From the NCBI RefSeq assembly GCF_018139145.2, contig NC_059480.1:14818428-14882427 (forward strand): a stretch of 64,000 bases of DNA, in the 5' to 3' direction. Under the pieces are notes generated by a model that was not told where the DNA came from, made no database searches, and saw only the letters and a program-made list of their open reading frames with translations. Positions 52,301-64,000 of the stretch are shown one piece after another. The DNA comes from Gymnogyps californianus (Eukaryota > Chordata > Aves > Accipitriformes > Cathartidae). Numbering within the stretch: position 1 is the first letter of the stretch; the number at the start of each line of letters is the position of its first letter. The position numbers and the translations under genes were made by a program.

Positions 52301-55300
52301 TAGCAGTTACAGGTTAGGGGACTCAAACGGAGATTTTTTTAGTTAAAAGTCAGTATTAATGCAACATAGCATCTGGCAGACGTGGTGCATTTGCTCCTGC
52401 AGCTTCAGTCTCAAGTCTGACACAAGCAGGAAACAGGTGAGGAAATCAGAATGGATTCATGCTTATTTTGTCAGCCAAAGGTACCTAAGGACAGGAGGCT
52501 TGCATCCTGCTTTGGGTTTGGATCTCATGGGTGCTGGGTGTCTGGAGATGGAACTGAGCTGATCTTACCCATGCTCACAGCAAACCTGATCTGCTGCAGA
52601 GCTGGGGTAACGCTTCCTCTGCACAGTGCAGGTGTTACCTGGAGTCCCTCTCCAAAGAAAATTTCCACCAAAAATGGGGACTGTTTTGCCTGAAAGCATC
52701 AAAATCCTGGAGAAAGCCTGTGTAGTGGGATGCAAATCTCCTTTTGAGATCTGTACTTAAAGAGAGAATTACCCTGGGGCATTTGACCTAGTGCATGTCC
52801 TGTGGTCTGTGGCTTTCACAGTGATGGAAAACCCTGTTCTCACCACAGTGGAGACATCCACGGATAGCATAGACGGAGTTACTCTGCTTTTGGGGTAAGT
52901 GAGAATTTTGCTGATAAATACTTGTAGATGAGGTAATACCCTTCTGTCAGTGCTGCTTTTACATTATAGCAGATTCAATGAAGGAAGAGAGACAGAGACA
53001 ACCATCTTGATCTAACAATATATGAGAAAAACTGGAATGACAGAAATAAAACACTAGTCTCTGAGCTGTCAGAACATCTATGCTGATATGGGAACAGGCA
53101 CAAGACAGCAGAGGGAGAGCAGGTTACCCAAACTGTGATCAACCATGAAAGTTTACTTCCAAAAGCCATTTGAAAAGTATGGACACTAAATAGTGAGCCC
53201 CATGTTCAGAAGCTGATTAGGGTGCTCATCCACTATCTCGTTGGCCTCTGCAGGAGCAACGTTATCTGCTTTCAAACATATTGCTGGTACAATTTTAGCT
53301 GGAATCTTTGGGTTCAGTGCTGCTCCTTCTTTTAGTTAGTGGATGTAGATAATATGGATTAGAGAGTCTCTTTCAGCTCTCTGGACAACTATGACACCTC
53401 AACACCTTGAAATTTCAGGACAGTTAAGGTAAAAATTAAAATATTTTCTCACTTTCCAGAAATCTGCCAGATCCGCTTGGACAGGACCCATCTCCCAGTG
53501 GTGGGCAGGAAGAAATGAGGGCAGTACTCATCTGCATGAGTACTTCTGATGGGGAAGAGATGCTAGAGCTACCCCACTTCCGTGTGTGCAAGCACCCCTT
53601 GCCACAGGTACCAAAATGAATGCCCTGCCTCAAAAAGGACTGCCTCCTGGCTACCCTTCTCAGGCATGTCACAGGTGTCCTCAGTCATCCACCAGCTGAG
53701 CCAGTTTATATTCAGGACACTTCAGGCACACCAGCAAAAATGACGCAGGCAATTACCAGCAACGTGTGAAGAGAGTACAAACCCCTGTGCAGGTCCTACA
53801 TCCAGTTCACTTGTGGTTGATGCACTTCATGTTTCATTCTTGACTTAGCAAGATCAAGCCTTTACAAAGAAGTCAAGCACTACTAAACAGACAAGCCCTG
53901 TAAGTCTTACGTAGCTTTTAGATGCTAATCTTTCCCCAGAATCAGTGATTTCATTAATTTTAATTTAACCTAATAAAAATGTCTCTGTAAGACCTTGAAC
54001 ATAACTGATCATGAAATAAACATAATCTAATCATATCTCACTGATATTGCAATTATCTGCACAAGCAGCTGGCTGGTTAGCTGGGTCCCTGCCTTCACTG
54101 GAGGGGCAGAGCACTGAGCCCTGCTCCAGGGATAGCACATTCCCTAAGCAACAAGCCTGACAAGCCTCTTTCTCCCAGGGGGCAGAGACCTCCTTCATCC
54201 AATGTGGAGCTAATGGAGGGGTTTCATGACAGCAGCACGGCCAAGGAAGGGCAGGATTGGAGAGGCAGAAGGGATGTCAAACCTTTTTAAAAGGAAACTC
54301 AATGCAAGTTTAGTAGGTCCCTGGATGGAGGCTCAGGTCCAGGGCGTATTTCTGGGTGCTCTTTCCATCATGAGGAAAAGCGAGAGAAATGCCAGGTTAG
54401 GGTAGAAAGGCAGTGGGCATGCTGGGATCCTCCCTGTGGGATCTGCAGGGAGTTCAGGCTTGCCTGCAGCTTGCTGCTACTGGGAACAGCCCCAGTAGCC
54501 ACTCATCCTCCAACCAGTGAGGGGAGGTCAGCCTGGCACGGGGGTGGGGGGAGCCAAGTCTGCATGCAAAGGTAGCAGGCCACAGAGCAGGTTTCTGTGG
54601 GACTCCATTAACTCCGGGCTATTCCCTTCTGCACTCCCAAGTGGTGACTTTGGCTGGGGGGACAGAGCCCTGCAGACACCTCAAGCCCTGCTTCTGTCCA
54701 GAAAAAAGCTGTGTGAGTGTGTCTGTGCAAGGCATTGGCAGCTATGGCTTTGTGCGCTGTGAAAAGTATCGGAAAAGCTTGTGATGTGGGCTGAAGACTT
54801 CTCTTGCAGCCTCTGTGGCAAGTTAATTGTTGCTGATTACAAACCCAGTGCAATCTTGTTAATTTGCAACACAGTACAACAACAGCCATTTAAGAGAGCA
54901 GTCCTGCATCCAGCTCCTCAAGCACAAAATTCTCACGTTATTTAACAGCATGGTACGAGGCTGTTTAGGAAACAAATAGCACGTAGGTCTGGTAAGGGCC
55001 AGAAGGGATTGAGAAGCAGATAATAGCTACCTGATTAGTAACACGAGGTGTTACACTCCATCACCTGTTTTGCAGTGGCAGCTTGCTCTTATGAAGATCA
55101 GATCTCTGCTGCACTGGACAGTGCAGGCAGAAGAGTCGCTGTACAATGCCTTGGTCTTGTGCTTTCTTTCTGCTCTTGTTGGTACCTGCCGAGGAGCCCA
55201 CAGGGCCAGCTGAACCTCTGGGCTGTCTCACATCTGTACGGCAGGAGCAGTCCTGTCCCTGTACGCTGGCAGGGCAGGGAGCAGGAAAGAGGTGACCTGG

Positions 55301-58300
55301 GAGGCAAAGTGACTTGACCAAGGTCACCCAGCAGACCAACAGCAAAACCACATACGAGGCTCCACTGAAATGAGTGATCGTGGTCTGGGCATGGTGCCCT
55401 GAGCTTGCCCTGGGGCAGGGACAGTCCATTTGTAGCTCGACACAGAAGTTGCTAGCCTTTCTGCAAAACAGTCCTTCAGGTGATACCCTTCGAAATTCTG
55501 GCAGAACAAGAGAAAGAGCTGCAATTCCTCACTTAGAGCCTCCATCGGCCCTGCCAGAAGGAGACAGAAGGGGAATGGGATGAGGCCAAGCTCCACTGAA
55601 GAAAGAGGCAGGAGACATACGTTGTCTGTCTCCGGTACCCTGGACATATGCTCAGGCAAGCTCTATGGGACGCTGTTTCACATCATCTCGTGAATAAATT
55701 TCCTATTGCTAACAGAAGAACCAACACATCTGTACATGATGCTTGACTTAATTTTGTATTCTAACACAGCAGCAAATAACTGCTTTATATAACACATATT
55801 CAAAAGCGGGGTTTGTAACAAAGCCATGTTTTACATTATTTTCTTTCATTCAAATGTCACAATGTTGCATATGCAACTCTGCAGTGTGCCTGCCTTCTCA
55901 CTAAGCTTATATTGCCCCTTTCCCAGAGGAATGGGAGCAAGAGCAGCTCTACTGAGCTGCAGATTTCTTTGTAGCTGTCCCTGATGGATGATGGTGACAT
56001 AAGCTGGCTGTCTTGGGGATTTCACGTAAGCTGAAGCTTGGAAGGCTGAGCTTCACAGAAGAAGCGTCAAAGCACACCCGGGAGCCCAAAATAGGAAGGA
56101 GAAGGAGGCGCATGGACTGAAGTGGCTCAGAAGCACTAGATCTGGACAGCAGATTAAATATAAATTGCTGTGAGTGTGGGGTTAGTCTAAACCAGCTCCA
56201 GCAAGACAGGGATGAGATGTCCTGCAGCGTACCACAGGCACAGAGAGCAGAGCGCTCATAAGTAAAAATTCTCCCTCCAACCAAAGCAAGAAATCCCAAA
56301 TCAAAACCTAGTTCAGTTAAAAGCTATCAGTACCAAAAATATTTTTTGGGTGAGTGGAAAAGATAAGTTTTGAAGGAGCAAAACACAGGCAACAGCAATC
56401 AGCAAGGAAAGAGAAGTGAGTACAGAGAGTCCCGATGCAGTCTGAAAGCACTGGTTGTTACCTTGTCAAAGGGAGTGACATCCAGATCCCAACAAGGCTT
56501 GCACAGACCATTTGGGAAATGAAGTACAGTTTCAACCTCAGTTACAGTCATGCTAACATTACTGCACCCGGGAGTGAAGGTGTGTGGCTGCAGAGCCCCC
56601 TTTAGAGAGGGATCGCCAGCCTGTGTGGGGAGGGGCAGACAGACTATTTGCAAGTCTTTTTTTCTTATGCACTCCTCAAAACACCTTTGGCCAGTTCCCC
56701 CTTTCATGTGGCCAGTAACAATGCAAACAACCAACCTACTGACTACACCTTCTAGGTGACATTCAGAAAAATCATAGAAAACTAAAAACACCTGTATATG
56801 AAAATTCATAGCTTTGACTTGCTAATATATCCTCACATAGTGTGAAGCTAGGGCAACAGCATACAGGTGTGCTTTACGGATGCATGTGAAGAGGGCACAG
56901 ATGTAATCACTGACCTGCAGTTGTCACATTCAGGGATGACTGGCAAGTTTCAGGAAGAGGAAGTGTTCATGTTGCCTGACAAGCTGCATGGGAACAGTGA
57001 TGAGAAATGCTGTCACTTCATTGCTAAATCCAAAACAACACATTCACCTTTAATCTACTGCATTTTAAAAAGCATTAGTCAGACTAGGCACATGACACTT
57101 GTTACCCCAGAAGGAACAGTAAGTAAAGCTTAGAGTTTCCTAAGCAGTTTATAGGCTATACATTATGCTCAAGTGCCTCCTCTAAGTAAAACCCCACAAA
57201 ATCCTTCATCTCCAACAACTTCAGGAGCAACAGAACTGACAACCAGCTGTACAAGAAGCTAACACAAGTTGCAAGGTCAGCACCCAGCACAGTGTCCCCA
57301 CGAAGCAGAGCAAATGTCCCTGCAGGATGGTCCCACCACCAGCACGGGCACCAAGGCACTTTAACATCTTCCTTGCTGCCTCTGTTTCTACATCAGCATG
57401 TGATACCCCCAGACCTCCAGGACTGTACGTCTGTCCCTATTCTACGTACCACAGTCACTCTGGACTCTGTGGTTCAATGTCCCTGAGATCAAGCAAATTT
57501 ATATCTGGATGAGCTCCTATGTAACCAGGCAGAAAAACATGGTCATGAAAGCATGGTAGGGAAAATAATCCTAGAAGGAACTGGGGAGCGCTCCCAGCAA
57601 GGAACCGGTTGGTTCCTGCCTGGTGCCTCTGTTGGGAATGGCTGGACACAATTCCCTTTGCAGATCAACGTTATTCATATGTAAATCAAAAGCTGGTTCA
57701 AAGGCTTCTGTTGAATTCTTGATTCCCCCTGACTCCGGCTTTCAGTTTTCCCCCTTTATGCCAACGGCTTAGTCAGAAGTCTTTTAAATCACTGGAAACA
57801 TCTCAATTATATAATTAGCCGGAATGCGAATATCTGCAAACTGCAACAAGGGAAGGCTTTGGCTGCCCAAGTTTGAGGGTATGGTGGAAGCTTGTATGCT
57901 ATTAATTTTTAGCTAAAGCTGGTAGATAGGAAGCTAAAACCAGCTGTGGTCCTCTCTGCCAGTCCCTCCAAGGACATGGCAGCCACAAATGTTGCACTGT
58001 GCCTACATAATCACGTGCACCCCATGGCTATGTGGAGAGGTTTGAATCCCTTCTGTTAAGGGAAGGAATTGCACAGGAGGTGGTTTTTGCATCCTTAGAG
58101 GCAACTTGGCAAGCCCCAAAAATGCTTTGTTCCCCAGGTCAGGCTTTGCAGGAGTGCCCCATCACCTGATCCGCGTGAATAAGCCTTTTCCTATTTAAGC
58201 TTCACTCTCAGCTGATGGACCATGAACTGCTGAGCGGTAAATGAAAGGGCAGGGCCGATGGAGGCAGGAGAGTGAAGGAGTTAAGCAGTCACGAGCCAAC

Positions 58301-59079
58301 GGCAGTGAACAGGAGAACAGGGATTTATCTGCCTGGGAAGCGGGGACAAAGATGAGGACAGTTATGAAGGCAGCGTGAAGAGAATGCAAAGAAGTGCGGA
58401 GACAGGAGACTGCAGTGCCACAAGATACACATAACCCTTGAGAGGGACACGTCGTGAGAGTTGCTCCAGTATATAATGTCAGTGGCAGAGTTTGTGAAAA
58501 GGGAATGGATAAAAATTAATTATTTATCAATTTAGCACATACTAATTTAGACCAAACCTCTAAGAAAAATAGGTCTGATTAGCTAGGCTGAGGAATTAAA
58601 GTACCAAAAAGTGGAAGCAAAGCTCCTAAACTGCTCTGGGACTTGTATCTCATGCAAAAAGGGGTAAGGTCTGGAGCAGCACTGCAAGCCCAAGTCCCCA
58701 CTCCACCACCTTAGAAGAGTAGTTGGAGCACACAGAGACTCCAAGTGGAATGGAATAGGGAATAAAAGCAAAGGTACCAATACATGGCAGGTCAAAACAT
58801 TTGGTTATCACCTCTGGCAATCCTCAGACCAAACTATACCTCACAGTAGGTATTAAACAAACAGAAAAGTTTAGTCAGCTATACTAGAAAAAGTAGATCA
58901 AAGAAAGGAGAAAGGAGGGTCTTTTTACAGAGAAAATGGTGTAAGTACTACTCTCAGGATGGCCTCAAGCTAAGTTAACTCTTTGCTTACTTTTCAATAG
59001 GAAAACAATAATGTTGAACATGAGGTAAAAGGCAAGATGGATAATAGGATAAATATGATAAATAAATAATGTAATTGGC
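46351..59079. other. Intergenic stretch with no coding gene seen
   Basis: All open frames here are under 145 codons and resemble no family I know. The one repeat recognised is the MIR-like fragment at 55292-55365. The AT-rich segment 47100-47560 contains runs of homeodomain- and forkhead-like cores and could be regulatory, but sequence alone cannot show this. Confidence 0.55.
55292..55365 (+). mobile_element. MIR-like CORE-SINE fragment
   Basis: The segment AAGTGACTTGACCAAGGTCA at 55308-55327, continuing CCCAGCAGACC, matches the conserved core of MIR/CORE-SINEs (AAGTGACTTGCCCAAGGTCA followed by CACAGCT) with few mismatches. The tRNA-derived head and the 3' tail are not recognisable. Such fragments predate the split of birds and mammals and are scarce in birds, so this would be a very old copy. 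Confidence 0.55.
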
Positions 59080-59480
59080 CATTTTTTCAGCCCAGATATG
59101 ACGAAAAAAGCACAGTTTCACATAGTCAACTGGAGTGGACTGACACACGAAGCTGCAGAAATACCAGTATTTGAGCACATCTGGGACATTACCATATGAC
59201 TAGGGAAATGCAAAACAATATCTATACTTAAGAAGGGAGAAGTGATGAGGTAAGCTCGAGGCCCACTAGTCTAACTGCAGTAGAAAAAAGAAAGCTAGGT
59301 CTTAAAACAAATTTTGAAATAGTACAAGATAATTAAAAATACAATAACATTAAATGTGGACTTTGCAAAGAGAAATTTTGCCAGACTGTTCTTTCTTCCT
59401 TTGAAAGCCAAAGGAAACCCCTTAGAGCTTATCTCTTTGGACTTCAGAGAAGCAGCTGACGTGGCATCAAAGGGAGATTA
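59080..59480 (+). mobile_element. Ancient CR1-clade LINE remnant (reverse transcriptase region)
   Basis: Blocks in order resemble the RT part of old CR1-type LINEs. ATCTATACTTAAGAAGGGAG matches the P-(I/L)-F-K-K-G block. GGCCCACTAGTCTAACTGCA matches N-Y-R-P-V-S-L-T. CTCTTTGGACTTCAGAGAAG followed by CAGCTGACGTGG matches L-D-F-S-K-A-F-D. Frameshifts and stops are frequent. The family cannot be named precisely, and L3 or another related clade is possible. Confidence 0.5.
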
Positions 59481-62400
59481 ACAAACTGAAGATGCTTCTG
59501 CTAAAAGACAAGATACAAAGTAGGAAGGAACTGGCTACAAGAGAGGCAATGAAAAATAGTGTTGACAGAGGCAGGATGAGCCTGAAGAGGAATTACTACC
59601 ACAGGTCCTTAAGGGTCTGCCATTGATTCTGATATTTTGTTTGTGTCTCTGGCACAAGAAGCGAAGTTTACTCTTGCCGCCTACGTTCAAGAGGGCTGGA
59701 TTAATTTCAAAAGACACAAAAGAGAGTACCACCAGGAACCAGCCTGCTTCATCAAGGACTAAATGGCTGGGTAGTTCAGGCTGCAAAAGAAAAACAGAGG
59801 AGGCCTCATACCTCTCTAAAACAGACCAGGAAAGATGCACAAGAGAGGAAACAGTTATTTCAGCCACCGACAGCAGCGGCGCAGGCTGGCTGGGGTATGC
59901 CTGGTGCACAGCAGCAGCCCTCTCACTGCCAGGGCAGCGGGGGCAAGAAGCCAAACTCATTTCCAGATCAAAAGGGATTCATTTGTGAACAGCAGCAGAC
60001 AGGGCAGGATAGTGGGTGCAGTTACGCGGAGACACCCACACCAGCAAAGTCATCCCATTCCCTAGAAACACACCACTCCTCTCTCTCGCTGCCTGCTTCT
60101 TTCCGCCCGTGTTTGGGCAGGGTTTCACTTCAAACTCTGCCAAGGCGCTGTGCAAATTGGCCAGGGAGTGTTTGCACAGCCGCGGTACCTGCAGCACTGC
60201 CAGGGAGAGGCTGGGAGCTGGCAGAGGTGCTCCTGCTGCCCGGTGCTGCTGGGACAGACCATTGGTGACAGACCCTCGGTGACAGCAGGTGCCCCGGGAG
60301 CGGCTGCTGCCGAGTAATTTGGGAACATTTCTAGCAGCATTAGTCACCGCCCTTGTCCTGACACATTCTGGGCCGTCTAGCCGAGTTAATGACACAGACA
60401 TTGCTTCACAGTGGTCAAATCTCTTGGCTCATAAAACAGTAGCTTGAGTTTCCTGCCTTTCATAAAAGTCAGGAGCCCTTCAGTATCCAGCTCATTCATG
60501 GAAGATAAAAATCTCTTGGCACAGGCTCTTTCCTCACTTGTAGGTTAATTTCATTGTTCAGGCTCTGTAGAGCACTTAATACATCTCTCCCCCGTTAATC
60601 TCCAGCAAAGTTTTTGTCTGATGTGGCTGGGTATCAGCCGGGCACCACCACTTAAGGTGCAGGTGGGGTTCTTTACCGGTATGTTCACTTTCTCTCCCAT
60701 CTCCATGACCAGCAACACGCTGTGGGATTGCACAAACCCAGCCTGTTATTCTGCCCCTTGCATCTCTAATCTGCCTCATCCACCACTGAAGACGTGCCCA
60801 GTGTCTTGCAGCACCAAGGAAGTTAATGACTTGTTCACCAGGGTGGGAAGCAGCAAAGGGACCCAAAGGTGTAATGGCAGGGTGCAGGGGATGGCAACAG
60901 CCACTTATCAGGGAAATGCGCCTAGAAACAGCGTGTGCTTGTAAGCACTAAAAGTGCCTGGGCCTTCTGGTTTTCCTCAGGGACTGCGCACAGCAATGGT
61001 TAGAGCCAGCCGGCATCAGGTGCGTCCTTCTGTTCTGCGAGATAATGGCACCACTCCAGTGAAGTCACTACAGTTCAAAGAAATTAAGCAGCACAATTTT
61101 AATTAAAATTATAAACTAATGAACCAGGTTCCCAAGGGACATGGTAAAATATCCATTGCTGAGCTTTCACAGCGAGGCTAATTGCGTAGCCAGAAAATTA
61201 ACAATCCTTGGTCTGGAACAAGCGTGGGAACTGTGCAGAGATCTCTGCATCTCCTTCAGAGACCAAACTTCCGACATCTTTGCCCACCTAGTCCTTCCCT
61301 CATGGCTTGCTGTGGATTTTTACCAGTTGCTTCCCATCACTATTTAACTAATGTGGTCATATAGACTGTCCAGTCCTCATCCTAAAGCTGTATCCCCTTT
61401 GTAGCCATCATCTTATCTCTGTGAATCTGCAGAGCTCATTTAAACCTTCTGCTGCCTGCTAGTGGTGTAGAGTTTTGTGTCAGGCTGGTAACTGAAAAGC
61501 CTTTTACTATCATAATTTAGCCTTACTTAGAAGTGTAGTTAGTCATGGATGTGCCTTTGCAATTCAGAATTACAGAATTAAGCCTAAAAAGCACAGTCCT
61601 ACAAAAGGACATTAATATGCAGAAAGGGGTTTGATCTAAATGGGGCCATTTTGTGTGCCCCCACATGGTCCCGCATCTGTTCCTGCAGTGCCACGGCAAT
61701 GGTGAGAGCAGGAGCATTCCCTTTGGTTTTTGCTCCACCAGCATTAGCACTTTTAGAGGCTGAACATTATAATACAGTGCTAAATAATAACAATAATTAA
61801 AAAATCAGCACCTCTGGTCTATTAGGCAGCTACAAGGACACCTAGCACTGCTCAACCAGTTTGGTTTTTGTCAAGGCAGCATCAGGCTCTTGCACAGCTC
61901 CTGCAGCTGTGAGCTAGCAGTGTCTGGAGCTCAGCAACCTCTCTGCAAAGCCTCACTAATAATACCGGCACCACTGCCACGCTCAGGAAGGAGATCCGAG
62001 CTTTCCTCAGCCTTTCCTGGTGTTGCCCACACCAGGTCTCTTAGGTCTCAATTGCACAGGGCAGAAATGGAGAGGCTGCATTCTGTTTATGAAGCTGATG
62101 AGGGATTATCTGCAGGGTCTGAGCAGCAGGTCATTTTGCTGTTGCAGTGGGGCAGCTCACTGTGGGCAGCTCTGGTCACCAGCTTGTGTGTGCCTGTAGG
62201 ATGTGACCCTCAGTTATTCCCTGCCTTCAAGCTCTACAGTCCAAGCTGTGTCCCCCAAGGCCCCCCACATCTGTCAGAGCTGACTGTGCCTGTGATACCA
62301 CACACAGCTTTAGCTCTCCCAGTCAAAAGAATGAAGTCACACTGAAATATATAGATTAATTCTGCTCCCAATCTATAAACCCAGCCATCTGGGACAAGTT

Positions 62401-64000
62401 TTCCACCTCCTGAGCCCTGTCTCTTGGTAATACCCCAGTTCCTGCTGGTTAATGGTCTCCATCCGTCATGGTCACAGTGAAATAGCCAAACAGCTCAGGC
62501 CTGGGGAAGCAACAATTTTGGAAAGGATGCAGCAGTGAACAGAAGAACATGAGCTTCCACTGTGACACTACATCCAGACTTGACAAAGTGCTAGCTAGAC
62601 AGCTAGGGAAGTATCGGAGCAGAGACATTGCTGTCCCAGCCGTTGCTGCAGAGCAGCACGCACCCTTCAGGAGGAGTCCTTGAATGCAGGGATGAGCTCA
62701 AGAGTGCCGAAAGGCTTCAAGAGGGAAAAATAACACAAGGAAACTCATCAGATATCACCTCTCTGCATTTCTGTAATGTACTTGCTGCAGCCTGTCATGA
62801 GACACAGGATGGAGGGTCCCATCTGCTCCAGCTGGGCTCCCTGGGGACAGGACATGTGGCACAGGGAAGATGAGCATTACTGCAGTAACAGCAAGCACCA
62901 GAGGCCAAAGTGAGCTGCCCCCCTCCTCAAAGAGGCCTGAACCTTTCTCATAGAAGGCTAGGGTAGGGGGAAAATGGAAATTGCAGCTTTGTTTCTAAAC
63001 GGATGACAAGCTTGCTTTCACTTAGAGCAGCAGTTACATAAACGCTTCTTGGAAGAGAAACATTTGCTTCTGTTTGAGGAGCCAGTAGGCAGATGCACAT
63101 GCAGCATTTGGGGCAGAGGAAGGGTTTGTCCAGGGTAATCACATCCCCCTGCACACACCGCGGCATTTTTCTGTTTTGCTGCCCATTAATCCCTTGCATC
63201 GCTTGTCTCACACTCAGCAGGAATGAGCTCAAGCAGAGGCCTCTGGAAACATCTGGGTAACAAACTGATACATATTTGTTCTTTTTGGTAAGAGAATACT
63301 CCTGCAAAATAATAAAAACTCACTCTATAGAGAAGTTTAGTTTCATATTTATGTCTATCCACTAGTACTTGTATTCACAGAATTGCATGTTTCATCAAGG
63401 TATCTTTGTTCTTTTAATTCCTTTCTTGTGCGCTTACTCCAACAATGGTTATAACTCGCTGCAGTGCCAGCTGAATTAATATAAAAATATTTGTACAGTG
63501 TCAAACTACTAACCCTCCTGGAGAACCAGAAAAATATTCAAATAGGTGATTTCATCAAGTGACCTATTTCTCTAGTGAGAATTTTTTGTGATGTGGAAAG
63601 TTATTAAAAACAAATTGTTATATGTAAATTCACATTAATAACTTCAAGTCCTAGCCCCAATTCTCATTTTTAGTCTGAAGAAACAATTCCTTGACAAAAG
63701 TGTGACTCGACTCTGGTCTGTAGTACACGTGAGAAAGTAACAGAGAAACAGCTTTGATTTGAATCACCAAAAGCACCCTGATGTATTTCCTGCTAGAAAC
63801 ACAAACCAAGAATGAGGACCTCATGAATGCATGCAACAGCTTTTCTGTCAGTTGACTTTAAAAAACAGAACAGAATCCTACTGGTTCACAGTGGAATAAA
63901 TGTTAAATGTAGCACCTTGAAGTCCTTAAGTACATGGTAATAATATTTGAAACATGAGGCCCAACGTTTCAGGCATAAAAAAATCCAAACCCCAAAACCC
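59481..64000. other. Intergenic stretch with no coding gene seen
   Basis: Open frames here reach 151 codons (61890-62345) but show no recognised domain or splice context. No BDH1-like dehydrogenase segment (TGxxxGxG or YxxxK motif) was seen on the minus strand, where it would be expected from mammalian gene order. A 16-bp palindrome lies at 61095-61110. Confidence 0.55.

Noticed and set aside
61890..62345. A 151-codon plus-strand frame as a possible upstream gene
   Set aside because: It has no known domain, no conserved motif of a dehydrogenase such as BDH1, and no convincing exon borders.

Overview
The window looks like bird nuclear DNA. It carries several CR1-clade LINE fragments, a solo LTR of an ERVL-like avian type, long AT-rich introns and one strong CpG island. 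No prokaryotic-style operons, CRISPR arrays, tRNA or rRNA genes were seen. The species cannot be named from the sequence alone.

The only protein-coding gene I can support is the 5' part of DLG1 (discs large homolog 1, SAP97), read on the minus strand. Three coding exons are visible. Exon 1 is 36569-36587, starts MPVRKQ and lies in the CpG island. Exon 2 is 36134-36265 and encodes most of the L27 domain. Exon 3 is 21297-21463 and encodes the end of L27 plus the start of the linker before the PDZ domains. The splice phases agree (1, 1, 0), the splice sites are GT-AG, and the joined 106 residues read as the N-terminus of the L27 form of DLG1. The PDZ, SH3 and guanylate-kinase exons are not seen and should lie left of position 1.

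Layout: 1-21296 is intron 3 (partial), with two degraded CR1 pieces and a 595-bp solo LTR that has a perfect 5-bp target-site duplication. 21464-36133 is intron 2 (14.7 kb). It holds two CR1 pieces in opposite orientation, an AT-rich inverted repeat and a G-quadruplex motif. About 36170-37600 is the CpG-island promoter, with CCAAT, E-box, YY1-type and GC-box sites and strong splice donors on the opposite strand, suggesting divergent transcription. From about 37600 to 64000 I see no coding gene. This stretch has a 38-bp poly-C tract, a degraded CR1-like copy, an old LINE reverse-transcriptase remnant and a probable MIR-like CORE-SINE fragment. In mammals BDH1 is the next gene upstream of DLG1; none of its exons was recognised here.

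Apart from DLG1, the open reading frames are short, unsupported, or produced by the GC-rich island or by CR1. I found no convincing undescribed system. The best leads are the stop-free, frame-preserving intron 1 of DLG1, the inverted repeat in intron 2 and the possible antisense transcript at the promoter.
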